Shown here piece after piece: positions 44,154-54,004 of a DNA stretch of 64,000 nucleotides (position 1 is its first letter; each line of letters starts with the position of its first letter). The translations under genes and the position numbers were made by a program. Under the pieces are notes generated by a model. It worked only from the letters and a program-made list of their open reading frames with translations. It was not told the DNA's origin and searched no databases. The stretch covers positions 62,001-126,000 of the forward strand of contig JBFMDH010000015.1 of NCBI GenBank assembly GCA_040754075.1. Direction: 5' to 3'. Source of the stretch: Acidobacteriota bacterium. Lineage in GTDB: Bacteria > Acidobacteriota > Blastocatellia > UBA7656.

Positions 44154-44354
44154 CTCTTCGGTTGGACGTTTTTTCATGCTCTTGCGGGCGCGACGGCGCG
44201 CGACCTGAGATTTCAGGCGTTTCTTTTCGCCGGGTTTCAAATAGAACGAATGTTTTTTAGTATCCGTAATGATGCCTTCGCGCGCCACGGAACGTTTAAA
44301 GCGGCGAATCGCGCTCTCAATATTTTCGTTATCTCCGACTTGTACCTTAGCCAC
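44151..44354 (-). CDS. rpsU: 30S ribosomal protein S21
   Basis: The frame is open to 44579, but the true start is GTG 44354, with GGAGG 5 nt upstream, giving 67 residues. VQVGDNENIESAIRRFKRSV, then GIITDTKKHSFYLKPGEKKR and a basic end RRRARKSMKKRP are the S21 pattern. S21 sits on the small-subunit platform near the anti-Shine-Dalgarno helix and helps initiation. It is transcribed away from the tRNA-Pro on the other strand, with 130 nt between. Confidence 0.95.
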   Translation of the reverse strand: MAKVQVGDNENIESAIRRFKRSVAREGIITDTKKHSFYLKPGEKKRLKSQVARRRARKSMKKRPTEE

Positions 44355-44486
44355 AATATCCTCCAAATCAAATAAAGTAAACGCATAGATTACCGAACCA
44401 AGCGGAAAACTGTCAAACGCGGCAACGATTTTCGATTTTGCTTTTGACAATTGCCCGAACGGACGGCTATCATAACCATTCTTTTT

Positions 44487-44560
<74 letters not shown>

Positions 44561-44636
44561 CTCTTTCAGTCAAACCCAAGTCTTACGAGATTCATTGAAG
44601 AGAATATCGCAGGGCTTGGGTTTCTTAGCGTTTACG

Positions 44637-44909
44637 ATGCCAGCCAGAAGATTCATCATTCGCGGTCGGGTGCAGGGCGTGGGCTTTCGCTATTTCACGG
44701 TGCAGGCGGCAACCCGCGCAAGGGTGGTCGGCACGGTGAAGAACTTACCGGACGGCAGCGTTGAAGCAATTGCCGAAGGCTCGCTTGCAAGCCTTGCGGC
44801 ATTTTTATTGGAACTTAGGCGCGGACCAGGCTTCTCGCGGGTGACAGCGGTTGATGAGCAGGATTATCCGGCGATGGGGCATTATAAAAGTTTCGAGGTT
44901 ATCTATTAA
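44637..44909 (+). CDS. acyP: Acylphosphatase
   Basis: A 90-residue enzyme starting MPARRFIIRGRVQGVGFRYF, which includes the phosphate-binding loop and catalytic Arg in GRVQGVGFR, then VVGTVKNLPDGSVEAIAEGS with the catalytic Asn. The Lys-Ser-Phe end (YKSFEVIY) is typical. It hydrolyses acyl phosphates such as acetyl phosphate. Length matches the family. It shares direction with apt, from which it is separated by a heptamer inverted repeat. Confidence 0.92.
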   Translation: MPARRFIIRGRVQGVGFRYFTVQAATRARVVGTVKNLPDGSVEAIAEGSLASLAAFLLELRRGPGFSRVTAVDEQDYPAMGHYKSFEVIY

Positions 44910-44913
44910 TGAA

Positions 44914-45062
44914 AGTCTGGAGTCCGGAGTCGGGAGTCCTCTGAATAACCATGAAGTCTGAATGATGAATTATGAATGATAGCGCTTCTATTCCTACTTC
45001 TTCGTTTAGTATTCATACTTTGCTTATTCGGACGCCAGACTCTCGACTCTGGACTCCAGACT
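44914..45062. repeat. Composite heptamer inverted repeat
   Basis: The outer arms are at 44914-44942 (AGTCTGG, AGTCCGG, AGTCGGG, AGTCCTC) and 45030-45062 (complement AGTCTGG, AGTCCAG, AGTCGAG, AGTCTGG). Nested inside is another 7-nt string of TGAATGA/TGATGAA/TTATGAA type (about 44953-44983) with a partly complementary counterpart at 44990-45027. It lies between acyP and apt. Confidence 0.85.
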
Positions 45063-45081
45063 AAAAAAGAGGAGATAGATT

Positions 45082-45603
45082 GTGGACAGCTTAAAAGAAT
45101 TGATACGCACGGTTCCCGATTTTCCAAAACCCGGGATTCAGTTTTATGACATTACAACGTTGCTCAAAGACCCTTATGGACTCAGGACAACCATTGACCG
45201 GCTCGTCGAATTGATTCACGACAACCAGATTGATGTCGTCATCGGAATGGAAGCGCGCGGGTTTATTTTTGCCCCGGCGCTCGCTTATCGTTTAAAGGCG
45301 GGATTCGTGCCGGTTCGCAAACCGCGCAAATTACCTGCTGAAACCGAATCGGTCTCTTATGCTTTGGAATACGGGACGGATACTTTAGAGATTCACAAAG
45401 ACGCCATCGGCAACGGGCATCGCGTCTTGATTGCCGATGATTTGCTGGCAACCGGCGGCACCGCAAAAGCCGTAGTCGATTTAGTCGAAAAACTCGGTGG
45501 CATCGTCGCGGGACTGGCGTTCGTCGTGGAATTAAATTTCCTGAATGGTCGCGAAAAGTTAAAAGGTTACAAAGTCACTTCGCTGTTGCAATATGACGAA
45601 TAG
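45082..45603 (+). CDS. apt: Adenine phosphoribosyltransferase
   Basis: A 173-residue enzyme that makes AMP from adenine and PRPP. The start is GTG 45082 with GAGGAG 7 nt upstream, placed directly after the composite repeat. Motifs: [20 protein letters not shown] at the N-terminus, [42 protein letters not shown], and the PRPP loop [20 protein letters not shown]. Length and all motifs match the family. A probable terminator lies 25 nt downstream. Confidence 0.95.
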   Translation: MDSLKELIRTVPDFPKPGIQFYDITTLLKDPYGLRTTIDRLVELIHDNQIDVVIGMEARGFIFAPALAYRLKAGFVPVRKPRKLPAETESVSYALEYGTDTLEIHKDAIGNGHRVLIADDLLATGGTAKAVVDLVEKLGGIVAGLAFVVELNFLNGREKLKGYKVTSLLQYDE

Positions 45604-45627
45604 CGCAAGGTGTAACGGATTTTGCCG

Positions 45628-45650
45628 ACCGCTGTTGCAGAACGGTTTTT
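45628..45650 (+). terminator. Probable terminator after apt
   Basis: Stem ACCG-CTG with CAG-aa-CGGT (two-base bulge), 3-nt loop, then five T. The stem is short. No gene was seen in the remaining 200 nt up to the tRNA at 45852. Confidence 0.5.
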
Positions 45651-45851
45651 ACCAGGACTTATAGAGAAGTTAAAGAAGCAGTCAAAGACCACGATTGCCG
45701 GTCACCTCAGCGTCATTCGCTTAACCTTGGTTCGTGGCTTGACTTATCAATAACGGATAAACCATTTTTGCTTTGCTGATAGTGAACCGGCGCGAAAAAT
45801 CATTTCTTGCCTTTGTCAGTTTCAGTTTGCGATAATCGCGAGGACTGATGC

Positions 45852-45924
45852 GGGCCTGTAGCTCAAGGGATAGAGCGACGCTCTCCTAAAGCGTAGGTTG
45901 TAGGTTCAAGTCCTACCAGGCTCA
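45852..45924 (+). tRNA. tRNA-Arg (CCT)
   Basis: Acceptor GGGCCTG pairs with CAGGCTC; D-arm GCTCAAGGGATAGAGC; anticodon stem ACGCT/AGCGT with loop CTCCTAA, anticodon CCT; T-arm GTAGG-TTCAAGT-CCTAC; discriminator A. CCA is not encoded. Confidence 0.93.
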
Positions 45925-45939
45925 TTGAAACAAAAATAA

Positions 45940-45969
45940 AAAAGGGAGCAAGTTGAAATGCTCCCTTTT
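45940..45969. terminator. Bidirectional terminator between convergent tRNAs
   Basis: An 11-bp stem AAAAGGGAGCA / TGCTCCCTTTT with an 8-nt loop. It has A-runs on one side and T-runs on the other, so it serves both tRNA-Arg(CCT) on the plus strand and tRNA-Pro(TGG) on the minus strand. Confidence 0.9.
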
Positions 45970-45980
45970 TATTTTGAGGA

Positions 45981-46059
<79 letters not shown>

Positions 46060-46257
46060 GAACTTCCATTGTAAACAACTGGTTTACGGCGGTCAAAATT
46101 ATTTTCAACCAACCATGGAGTTGTTTCTTAGAGGTCAACGTAAAGGCAGAATAATTTTTGCTACGGCTTCATAAGCCGCACGTTCATTGAGTAATGTCTC
46201 CTCTGAGCCTGTTATGAGTATTCAGCTCGATTAATCTCTGTTGAGGAAAGGTAATCT

Positions 46258-47844
46258 ATGAAACACCACACAGCGATTTACTTTCTGAGTTCCATTGTCT
46301 TGATGCTTTTGATTGGCATTCGGGTTCCTGCGCAGGTTCAGCAAACAGACCCACGTCAACCGGATGACTGGCAACTTGATGACACCTTCGGGGTTGAAGT
46401 GTGGGTTGCTGCCAATCGGGTAGTTAATCCACCCAATGACCGACGCCTTTACCTCTCCATTCCACCTCAACATTTTAGCGAAGCAAATCTCAAAAAAGTT
46501 TTCAGCGGTTTTGCCACAAAATACCCTGTGCCGTTTTCACTTTGGATTTACGTTTACAGTGATAAAGATGCCTTAAAAAATTCGCGCAGTTATCAGGAAT
46601 CCGGTTCCTGCATTCTCTTTATTGATAAACGTGTAGAACGAAACTGGTATCTCAGAACCGAACCGCCGCGCCAAGGCTTTCGTTGGGCTGAGTATTACCG
46701 ACTAGATGAGCGCGAAACCTTTACCTATAACCTTGACCCGAATAAGGGAATTACTCGCACCGTTAATCTTAAACAACCTGTTGCAAACTATAATGGTGAA
46801 CCAACAGCCGATTTGCTTCTGGCAATCGAATATAACGACCTCGAAAAAGTAAAAGCGGTTATCGAATCCGGTGCGGATGTAAATAGGAACAGCAAGTATG
46901 GTGCGCCCCCTCTGATGATGGCTGTATCCAGAGGACAAACCGAAATCGTAAAAACGCTGTTAAAAGCCGGAGCCAAGGTAAACTATCGCCTGAATGTCAA
47001 TATCACCGAGGGCGAAACTTCCTTGATGAGTGCAGCCGGAAAGGGTGACAGCGAAATGATTGAACTGTTGCTCGACGCCGGAGCAAACATTGATGAGCAC
47101 AATGATGACGGCAAATATACGAACGCCGACACGCCGCTGATTATGGCAACGATGAAAGGCTATGACGCGGCGGTTCGCACGCTTGTCCGGCGTGGGGCAA
47201 ACATTGATGAACGAAATCGCTATGGCGAATCGGCTTTAATGGTTGCAGCGCTGGCGGGCTACCCAAAACTCGTTCAGTTCTTTCTCGACAATGGCACGCA
47301 GGTAGATGCCAGGGATAAAGACGGCAGCACTGCGTTAATGCTCGCGGGGGATTTCAACGAAGTGGTAGAAATTTTATTGAATGCTGGTGCGGATTTTAAG
47401 TTAAAAAACAATGAAGGGAAGACCACCTTGATGCTGGCAGTAATGGAGCATCAGTTCATTAAAATTGAGGCATTAATCAAGCGCGGTGCTGGACAGGAAT
47501 CTATTGACGCTTGCAAGGCATACGTTGCAGCTATCCGGAAGCCGAACCCCCGCGAGCAACGGATACTGAAAGAACAGGGATTTGAAATGCTCACCAGGTT
47601 GGCGCTTAAACTCGGACTGAACCATGAAGCGATTGCTGCTCGCCAGCAAGCCGTCACCGAGTTGGGTAATGATGCACTCATGATATTAAAATTGGGGCAA
47701 CTCTATCTAGAGGTTGGCGATAAAAAATCTGCTTTGGCGCAACTGGAAATTTTGCAGACCTTGCAATCGCAAACTCAGGATGCCAAGCTTGCCTATATCT
47801 ATGGTTATGCTGCGAGTGAACTGGCGAAAAAAATCGATCAGTGA
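46258..47844 (+). CDS. Exported ankyrin-repeat protein
   Basis: A 528-residue protein with a signal peptide (IYFLSSIVLMLLIGIRVPAQ). Residues about 25-170 form a region of unknown type with many aromatic residues. Ankyrin repeats run from about 180 to 430, with the pattern LLLAIEYNDLEKVKAVIESG, GAPPLMMAVSRGQTEIVKTL, GETSLMSAAGKGDSEMIELL and ESALMVAALAGYPKLVQFFL. The C-terminal ~90 residues are TPR-like. Its partner is unknown. AGGAAAGG lies upstream of the ATG. Confidence 0.85.
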   Translation: MKHHTAIYFLSSIVLMLLIGIRVPAQVQQTDPRQPDDWQLDDTFGVEVWVAANRVVNPPNDRRLYLSIPPQHFSEANLKKVFSGFATKYPVPFSLWIYVYSDKDALKNSRSYQESGSCILFIDKRVERNWYLRTEPPRQGFRWAEYYRLDERETFTYNLDPNKGITRTVNLKQPVANYNGEPTADLLLAIEYNDLEKVKAVIESGADVNRNSKYGAPPLMMAVSRGQTEIVKTLLKAGAKVNYRLNVNITEGETSLMSAAGKGDSEMIELLLDAGANIDEHNDDGKYTNADTPLIMATMKGYDAAVRTLVRRGANIDERNRYGESALMVAALAGYPKLVQFFLDNGTQVDARDKDGSTALMLAGDFNEVVEILLNAGADFKLKNNEGKTTLMLAVMEHQFIKIEALIKRGAGQESIDACKAYVAAIRKPNPREQRILKEQGFEMLTRLALKLGLNHEAIAARQQAVTELGNDALMILKLGQLYLEVGDKKSALAQLEILQTLQSQTQDAKLAYIYGYAASELAKKIDQ

Positions 47845-48158
47845 AAGGAAAGCATTTGATGAAAAAGGGATTATTTCATTAGTTTGGTTGAGTAATTGAT
47901 TGAGTAAAAGTAGAGCCTGCTGTTCAGAGGTCGTCGTCTGTGTCGCCGGTTTCGGGCGTTGCCAGTCCCGTAACCGACCGTGAAAACCGCGAAGGTTTAC
48001 AGCAAGGCGGTAAACGCGGTGCCAGCAATCAAGGAAGATCGTAATCATTGGCAATCGCTTGTGAACCCATGCTCAAGAGACGATGATTGAAACCGTCATC
48101 GGCTCTTAGCTGTTTACGCTGACGGATTTTTAAACTCGTTCGGGTTAAGGTTGCAATC
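47845..48158. other. Gene-free stretch between convergent genes
   Basis: About 310 nt between the ankyrin gene and the kinase gene, which converge here. A minus-strand frame of 115 codons (47707-48054) overlaps the ankyrin 3' end and has no recognised product. Clear hairpin-plus-T terminators were not found. Confidence 0.4.
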
Positions 48159-50570
48159 TTATTTTCCAGCGGGAATGCCGATGCGGTCGATTAAATCGAT
48201 GAAGCGTTCATCGTCGCGCAGACTATCGAACATCGGTTCGACATTGAGAAAGACTAAAAATCCTGACCGTTCTTCATAAGCTTTTTCCAACCATTCAAAG
48301 GTGAGATTTTTATCGCCAAGCCCCAGATAGATAATCGCGAAATAGTATGCCGATACATATTTCTCGCGCGCCAACTCTTCCATCTCGTTTAATACTTCCA
48401 GGGCTTCGGTCTGTTTGCCCAGTAGCGCGTAGGCGTAACCGAGATGCGCCGCATAGGCCAGGCCGCCGCCTGAAAAAGTAAAGGCTTTGCTCAAGGCAGT
48501 GATGGCTTCCTGCATCTTTTTCTGCTGTAAAAATGCCAGCCCCATAATCCAGTAGGCGAAGGTGAAATGGGCGTCCAATTCGAGCGCCTTGCGGCATTGC
48601 TCAATCGTCAAATCGTAATCTTTCGCAAAATAGTGCGCCCAGCCCAGACTGACGTAGGCAAAGGGCGAGAGCAGGTCAAGCCGTTGCGCTTGCAGACATT
48701 CTTTGATGGCATCGGCGTGCCGCCCGAGAGCTTTGAAATAAAACGCCAGCCCGTCGTGCCCATTGGCATAATTGGGGCTGAGTTCGATGCCGCGTTTGAA
48801 CTCGCGTTTGGCTTCGGCTAAATTCCAATCGTAAAGCAGAAAGGAAAATCCCAGCGCGGTATGGGCTTCGCCGAGTGCGTCATCAATTTCCAAAGCTTTC
48901 AATACCGCCGCCTTGGCTTTCGGGTAAGCCTCGCGCGGCGCCCAGCCGCCGGTCGAAGAGGCGAGAAAGGCGTAGGCATCGGCAAGCCCCGCATAGGCGA
49001 GCGCATAGTTGGGGTCGAGGTCAATCGCTTGTTGAAAAGCTTCGATGCCTTTTTTGATCCACTCCTCTGTGCGTTTGCTGGTGACGAAATAACGCCCTTT
49101 TAAATAGCACTGATAAGCCTCCGCATTTTTTGTGTAACGTTTGGTCAGGCGTTTCTTTTCTGCGCCGGTGAGTTTCAAACGCAATTTTTCGCTGATGTCT
49201 TCGGCAATCTCTTCCTGCAAGGTGAAAATGTTGGTCATCTTGCGGCGGTATTGTTCGCCCCACAGTTGCGACTCTTTGGCAATATCGACGAGTTCGGTTT
49301 TGATGATTAAAAAATCGCCGCGCACAAGAACTCTCCCGGCAAGCACTGCGCGCACGCCGAGTTCGCGTCCGACCTCCTGCGGGTCAACATCTTTACACTT
49401 ATAACGAAAGACGGTTGAGCGCGGCACCACTTTGAGTTTCGGAAGTTGCGATAAAGAATTGATGATGCTTTCGGTGATGCCGTCGGAAAGATACTCTGCA
49501 TTGACATCATCCGTAGCGTTAAAGAGCGGCAGGATGGCAAGCGAATCAATTGCCCGACGGGTTCGCGGCTTTGGTGGCGCAGGAGCCGGGAACAATTGGG
49601 TTTTTGAAACCATTTCGGTCGGCAATTGTACGGTCAGTTGACTGCTTTGATAAAAGGCTGTGGCGCTTGCGCCGGAATCGTTGACGCGCCTCAGTTCCGC
49701 TTCAAATTCCAACCGTTGTTTGAGGCGTTTCAAATCATTCAGGAGATTTTTAATGCTCGGATAACGCTCGTCGCGGTCTTTCGATAAAGCTTTCCCGATG
49801 CTCCATTCGAGTTCGGATGGGACAGCGGATAAAACGGTTGAGAGCGGCGCGGGTTGGGCGGTTAAAATCGCCGCCAGCACATCGCTGATGGTTTTCCCCG
49901 CAAAGGGATGTGCGCCCGCGAGCATTTCATAAAGCACGATACCGAGACTGAAAATGTCGCTACGGGTATCGACCTGAATGCCGCGCGCCTGTTCCGGTGA
50001 CATATAAAACACCGTGCCGATGATCGTACCGGGATTGGTCATGGTTTCGGTGATGGCAGCAACATTTTCATCGAGATTGAGGGCATCGCGCTCGGTCAAC
50101 TTCGCCAAGCCGAAATCCAGCACCTTCACATAACCATCGCCTCTCAGCATAATGTTTTCCGGTTTGATGTCGCGATGCACCAGTCCCGCTTGATGCGCCG
50201 CGCTGAGGGCATTTGCGATTTGTATGCCGATGTCGAGAACCTCGGTCAAATTGAATCGCGCCTGTTTCAATTGTTCGCGAAGCGTTCGTCCGTCAATGTA
50301 TTCGGTGGCGATGTAATGCAAGCCTTGAATGATGCCAATATCATAAATGGTTAAAATATTCGGGTGATTCAGGGCTGAAGCGGCGCGCGCTTCTCTGGTG
50401 AAGCGTTCGATGGCAGCGCGGTCTTCGACAAATTTTTGCGGCAGAATTTTAATCGCCACATCACGGTGCAGGCGTTTATCAACGGCGCGATACACTTCCC
50501 CCATGCCGCCTGCGCCGAGCGGCGCGATGATTTCGTAATGGGCTAACTTTTTGCCGGCACTCAGATTCAT
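48159..50570 (-). CDS. Ser/Thr protein kinase with FlgO-like and TPR domains
   Basis: An 803-residue protein. Residues about 10-285 are a Hanks-type kinase: LGAGGMGEVYRA (Gly loop), VAIKIL (Lys), HRDIKPENIML (catalytic loop) and DFGLAKL. Residues about 340-455 resemble the TolB/FlgO-like N-terminal module of adenylate-cyclase-type TPR proteins (LAILPLFNATDDVNAEYLSD, LGVRAVLAGRVL). TPRs run from about 475 to the end (AIDLDPNYALAYAGLADAYA, RGIELSPNYANGHDGLAFYF). No membrane helix was seen, so this kinase is probably cytoplasmic. This architecture is abundant in Acidobacteria. Confidence 0.92.
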   Translation of the reverse strand: MNLSAGKKLAHYEIIAPLGAGGMGEVYRAVDKRLHRDVAIKILPQKFVEDRAAIERFTREARAASALNHPNILTIYDIGIIQGLHYIATEYIDGRTLREQLKQARFNLTEVLDIGIQIANALSAAHQAGLVHRDIKPENIMLRGDGYVKVLDFGLAKLTERDALNLDENVAAITETMTNPGTIIGTVFYMSPEQARGIQVDTRSDIFSLGIVLYEMLAGAHPFAGKTISDVLAAILTAQPAPLSTVLSAVPSELEWSIGKALSKDRDERYPSIKNLLNDLKRLKQRLEFEAELRRVNDSGASATAFYQSSQLTVQLPTEMVSKTQLFPAPAPPKPRTRRAIDSLAILPLFNATDDVNAEYLSDGITESIINSLSQLPKLKVVPRSTVFRYKCKDVDPQEVGRELGVRAVLAGRVLVRGDFLIIKTELVDIAKESQLWGEQYRRKMTNIFTLQEEIAEDISEKLRLKLTGAEKKRLTKRYTKNAEAYQCYLKGRYFVTSKRTEEWIKKGIEAFQQAIDLDPNYALAYAGLADAYAFLASSTGGWAPREAYPKAKAAVLKALEIDDALGEAHTALGFSFLLYDWNLAEAKREFKRGIELSPNYANGHDGLAFYFKALGRHADAIKECLQAQRLDLLSPFAYVSLGWAHYFAKDYDLTIEQCRKALELDAHFTFAYWIMGLAFLQQKKMQEAITALSKAFTFSGGGLAYAAHLGYAYALLGKQTEALEVLNEMEELAREKYVSAYYFAIIYLGLGDKNLTFEWLEKAYEERSGFLVFLNVEPMFDSLRDDERFIDLIDRIGIPAGK

Positions 50571-50813
50571 AAAATCCTAAATATTTTCTGAGTCCAATAC
50601 GCTAAGGCTGAACCGAAGCGATTGTCAATTGAGCTTGCAAAAAGCGGCTTCGGCTGCGACGATTTGCCTGCCTGAAAAAAATATTTATCAATAAAAAAAA
50701 TATTTTGTAACCGGGCAAAGGTTTTTTCAGTCTATACGCACAAGACGGGCGCGTTCGTAGACGTGCTTCCACTGGCGCGGATGCGAGCGTTCCCGAAACA
50801 TCATCGTTTATTT

Positions 50814-50907
50814 AAGGCAAAAGGCAAGAGGCAAGCAGCAAAGGGCGAAATAAGGGAATTCGCCTATTGTCTGGGGCTGCCCTTTTCTCTTTTCCTGACG
50901 GTTCTCA
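50814..50907. repeat. Heptamer repeat upstream of M14 peptidase gene
   Basis: Left arm about 50814-50853: AGGCAAA, AGGCAAG, AGGCAAG, CAGCAAA, GGGCGAA. The complement of 50872-50896 reads AGGAAAA, GAGAAAA, GGGCAGC. Pairing is weaker than in the other elements. It lies in the 366-nt gap 50571-50936, which otherwise holds an A/T-rich dyad (AAAATATTT at 50678 and its complement at 50698) and no gene. Confidence 0.6.
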
Positions 50908-50936
50908 TTGTATACACCAAAATCATCGGAGGATTT

Positions 50937-53933
50937 ATGAACCCTAAACGCTTGCTTGCGCTCAAGTCTGCGTGTGCGCTGTGGCTTGTCGTACTTCTGG
51001 CGCTTTCGAGTTTTTCAACATTCGCGCAGCAGAAAAAAGAGAAAACCAAAGCGGCGACCGCTCCTGCTGCTCAAAAAATTGATGAGGGGTACACCGCAAA
51101 AATCAAAGAATATACGACCAATCCAGCCTTCCTAACCGAATTTGTAGACCATTTGCCAGCTTCGGATAAAGTGCCGACGCCGGAAAAAGTTCTCGGCTAT
51201 ATCGCCGGCACCCCGAATAAACTCACTTACACCAAAGACCTTTATCGGTATTATCGTGAACTGGAAAAAGCCACGCCGCGCGTCAGGGTTTTTGTCGCTC
51301 CTGAAAAATCTGAAGAGGGCAGAGAACAATTGACGATTCTGGTAAGCGATGAAGCCAATCTCGCCAAACTCGACCGTTACAAAGAAATCACCGCCAAGCT
51401 TGCCGACCCGCGTAAACTCACCGATGCCGAAGCCAAACCCTTAATGAGTGAAGGCAAAGCCTTTTACTGGGCATCGGGTTCAATTCATTCGCCGGAAACC
51501 GGCTCGCCTGAAATGTTGATGGAGATGGCTTATCGCCTTGCGGTGCAGGAGACGCCGTTCATCGAAGCGATTCGCAAAAATTTAATCGTGATGATTACCC
51601 CCGCGCTGGAAGTTGACGGGCGCGACCGCATGGTCGATTTGTACAACTGGCGCAAAGCCAATCCCGGCAAACAAGCGCCGTCGCTGCTCTTCTGGGGCAA
51701 GTACGTCGCCCATGACAATAACCGCGATGGCTTGGGCATGGCGCTTGCCCTGTCGCGCAATCAAATGAAAATCTTTCTCGAATATCACCCGCAGGTGCTG
51801 CACGACCTGCACGAATCGGTGCCGTTTTTGTATACCTCTACAGGCACAGGACCTTATAACGCCTGGCTTGACCCGTTGGTGGTTGATGAATGGCATGCGC
51901 TTGCCTATCACGAAATCGAAGAGATGACCAAACGCGGCGTACCCGGCGTGTGGACGCATGGATTTTATGATGGCTGGGCGCCGAATTATATGTTTTATGT
52001 GGCGAACGGGCATAACTCGATTGGCAGGTTTTATGAAACTTTCGGCAATGGCGGCGCGGACACCCAAGACCGCGTGGTCGGCGCGCAATCGCAACGCGAC
52101 TGGTTTCGCCCGAATCCGCCCTGGCCCAATGTCAAATGGTCTATACGCAACAACAACAATATGCAGCAATCGGCTATCTTGCTGGCGATGAATAAAGTTG
52201 CCAATGATAAAGAGCGGTTTCTCAATAATTTTTATATCAAGAGCAAACGCGCCATTGCCAAAGCGATGAATGAAGGGCCTGCGGCTTATGTGATTCCCGG
52301 CGATACGCCGCGACCCGTTGAAGCCGCAGACATGGTAAACCTGTTGCGTTTGATGGGCATTGAAGTCCACACCGCGACCAAAGACTTTGAAGCCAAAGGA
52401 CAGAAATTTCCCTCCGGTTCCTACATCATCCGCATGGATCAACCCTATTCGCGCATGGCGGATATGATGATGGATACGCAGTATTACAACGTCAACGACC
52501 CGCGACCTTATGACGATACGGGGTGGACGCTTGGCGCGATGCGCAACATCAAGACGGTTCGCGTCACCGATAAAAACGTGCTCAGCGCCCCGATGGTGAT
52601 GCTTACAAGCGATGCCAAAATCACCGGCAAAATGATTGGCTCAGCAAACGCCGCCTACGTCATCAATCACAACACCGACAACACCCTTGCCTCTTTACGT
52701 TTCAAGTTGAAAGACGTGAAGATGCAGGCAGCAGAAGAAGCCTTCAAAGTCGGCAATCAGGAATTCAATGCCGGTTCATTCATCATTAAATCCGAAGGCA
52801 ATCCGGCAAATCTGCGGCAACAACTCGAAAGCGCCGTCGCTGAATATGGCGTAAATGCGCTGGCGGTTGATAAAGTTCCCGAAGTCAAAACCCATGAACT
52901 CGCGGTGCCGCGCATAGCGATTTTGCACACCTGGACGAACACCCAAAATGATGGCTGGTATCGCATCGAATTTGATCGCTTCGGCATTCCTTACAAATAC
53001 ATCTCCGTGCATGAAATTCGCGACACTCTGAATCTGCGCGACAAATATGATGTGATTATCTTTCCGCCCGTAGGTGGCACGGCGCAATCCATCGTCAATG
53101 GTCTGCCAAAACGCGGCGACCCAATCCCCTGGATGAAATCCGACATTACGCCGAATTTTGCCAATTCACCCGACCAGACGGCGGATATGCGCGGCGGCAT
53201 CGAACTGCGAGGTATGGCGAACTTGCAGAAGTTCATTGAAGACGGCGGCTTGTTTATGCCGATCACCAACACCGCGAGTCTGACGATTGATTACGGCATC
53301 ACCACAGGCGTCAGCATTCAGGAATCGCGGCAATTGAATGCGCGCGGTTCAATCATGAATGCCTCATTTGTTGACCGCAAAAGTCCGATAGCCTATGGCT
53401 ACAGTGATTCGCTGCAAATCTATTTCAGTCAATCGCCGCTCCTGCAAGTCGGCGGTGGGGGATTTGCCGGTGGTGGCGGAGGCGGACAGTTTGGCGGTGG
53501 CGCAACCGGCAGACCTTCGGGGCGCGGAACGCTTACAGACCCGGATATTGTTCAGGGAATGCCGCAACCCGCGCCAATGACCGGCGGTGGTGAAGGCGGC
53601 GGACAAGGATTCGGCGGTGGCGGCGCGCCACTTCCTGCCAACATGCGACCGCGAGTGATTTTGCGTTTCGCGCAGGATGAAAAGAATTTGTTGGTGAGCG
53701 GTATGCTTGCGGGCGGCAGCGAACTTGCAGGCAAACCCGCAGTGGTTGATCTTCCTGTAGGTCGTGGTCATGTCGTGATGTTTGCGACCAATCCGATGTG
53801 GCGACATCAAACACAGGGCGAGTTCTTTTTAATTTTCAACGCGGCACTGAATTTCAATCACCTCGGCGCGGGGCTTGCGCCCGAACGCCCGCGCAGTCCG
53901 CAAGCCGGCACCGGCAATGATGACGAAAATTAA
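50937..53933 (+). CDS. M14 family zinc carboxypeptidase-like protein, exported
   Basis: From ATG 50937 (GGAGG 6 nt upstream) a 998-residue protein; the open frame extends 58 codons upstream through repeat DNA. The signal peptide ends STFAQQ. Zinc ligands of M14 peptidases can be placed at SGSIHSPETGSPEML (HxxE) and YHPQVLHDLHESVPF. Many acidobacterial M14 homologues end with a long domain of this type: TTNPMWRHQT-like sequence (ATNPMWRHQTQGEFFLIFNA) and a glycine-rich linker near residues 840-900 with runs of GGGG. It probably degrades peptides in the periplasm or outside. A terminator follows. Confidence 0.85.
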   Translation: MNPKRLLALKSACALWLVVLLALSSFSTFAQQKKEKTKAATAPAAQKIDEGYTAKIKEYTTNPAFLTEFVDHLPASDKVPTPEKVLGYIAGTPNKLTYTKDLYRYYRELEKATPRVRVFVAPEKSEEGREQLTILVSDEANLAKLDRYKEITAKLADPRKLTDAEAKPLMSEGKAFYWASGSIHSPETGSPEMLMEMAYRLAVQETPFIEAIRKNLIVMITPALEVDGRDRMVDLYNWRKANPGKQAPSLLFWGKYVAHDNNRDGLGMALALSRNQMKIFLEYHPQVLHDLHESVPFLYTSTGTGPYNAWLDPLVVDEWHALAYHEIEEMTKRGVPGVWTHGFYDGWAPNYMFYVANGHNSIGRFYETFGNGGADTQDRVVGAQSQRDWFRPNPPWPNVKWSIRNNNNMQQSAILLAMNKVANDKERFLNNFYIKSKRAIAKAMNEGPAAYVIPGDTPRPVEAADMVNLLRLMGIEVHTATKDFEAKGQKFPSGSYIIRMDQPYSRMADMMMDTQYYNVNDPRPYDDTGWTLGAMRNIKTVRVTDKNVLSAPMVMLTSDAKITGKMIGSANAAYVINHNTDNTLASLRFKLKDVKMQAAEEAFKVGNQEFNAGSFIIKSEGNPANLRQQLESAVAEYGVNALAVDKVPEVKTHELAVPRIAILHTWTNTQNDGWYRIEFDRFGIPYKYISVHEIRDTLNLRDKYDVIIFPPVGGTAQSIVNGLPKRGDPIPWMKSDITPNFANSPDQTADMRGGIELRGMANLQKFIEDGGLFMPITNTASLTIDYGITTGVSIQESRQLNARGSIMNASFVDRKSPIAYGYSDSLQIYFSQSPLLQVGGGGFAGGGGGGQFGGGATGRPSGRGTLTDPDIVQGMPQPAPMTGGGEGGGQGFGGGGAPLPANMRPRVILRFAQDEKNLLVSGMLAGGSELAGKPAVVDLPVGRGHVVMFATNPMWRHQTQGEFFLIFNAALNFNHLGAGLAPERPRSPQAGTGNDDEN
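53866..53923 (+). repeat. 58-bp direct repeat, copy 1 (M14 gene 3' end)
   Basis: This part of the M14 coding sequence recurs at 54746-54803 with two mismatches, exactly 880 nt downstream. Another part of the same 3' end (53785-53840) recurs in degraded form at 55326-55381. The two copies flank the C39-like two-gene module. Confidence 0.9.
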
Positions 53934-53957
53934 ACTAACCGACAATTCGTAACTCCG

Positions 53958-53997
53958 ACAGCCTGATTGTGGCAACATAATCGGGCTGTTATATTTT
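53958..53997 (+). terminator. Terminator after the M14 gene
   Basis: Stem ACAGCCTGATT with AATCGGGCTGT (one G:U), 10-nt loop, then TATATTTT. The following gene starts within 10 nt, so the C39-like module is not simply read through from M14. Confidence 0.7.
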
Positions 53998-54004
53998 GAG
54001 CATT

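Noticed and set aside
47707-48054. 115-codon minus-strand frame after the ankyrin gene
   Set aside because: It overlaps the ankyrin 3' end by 138 nt, has no ribosome-binding site and no recognisable motif.
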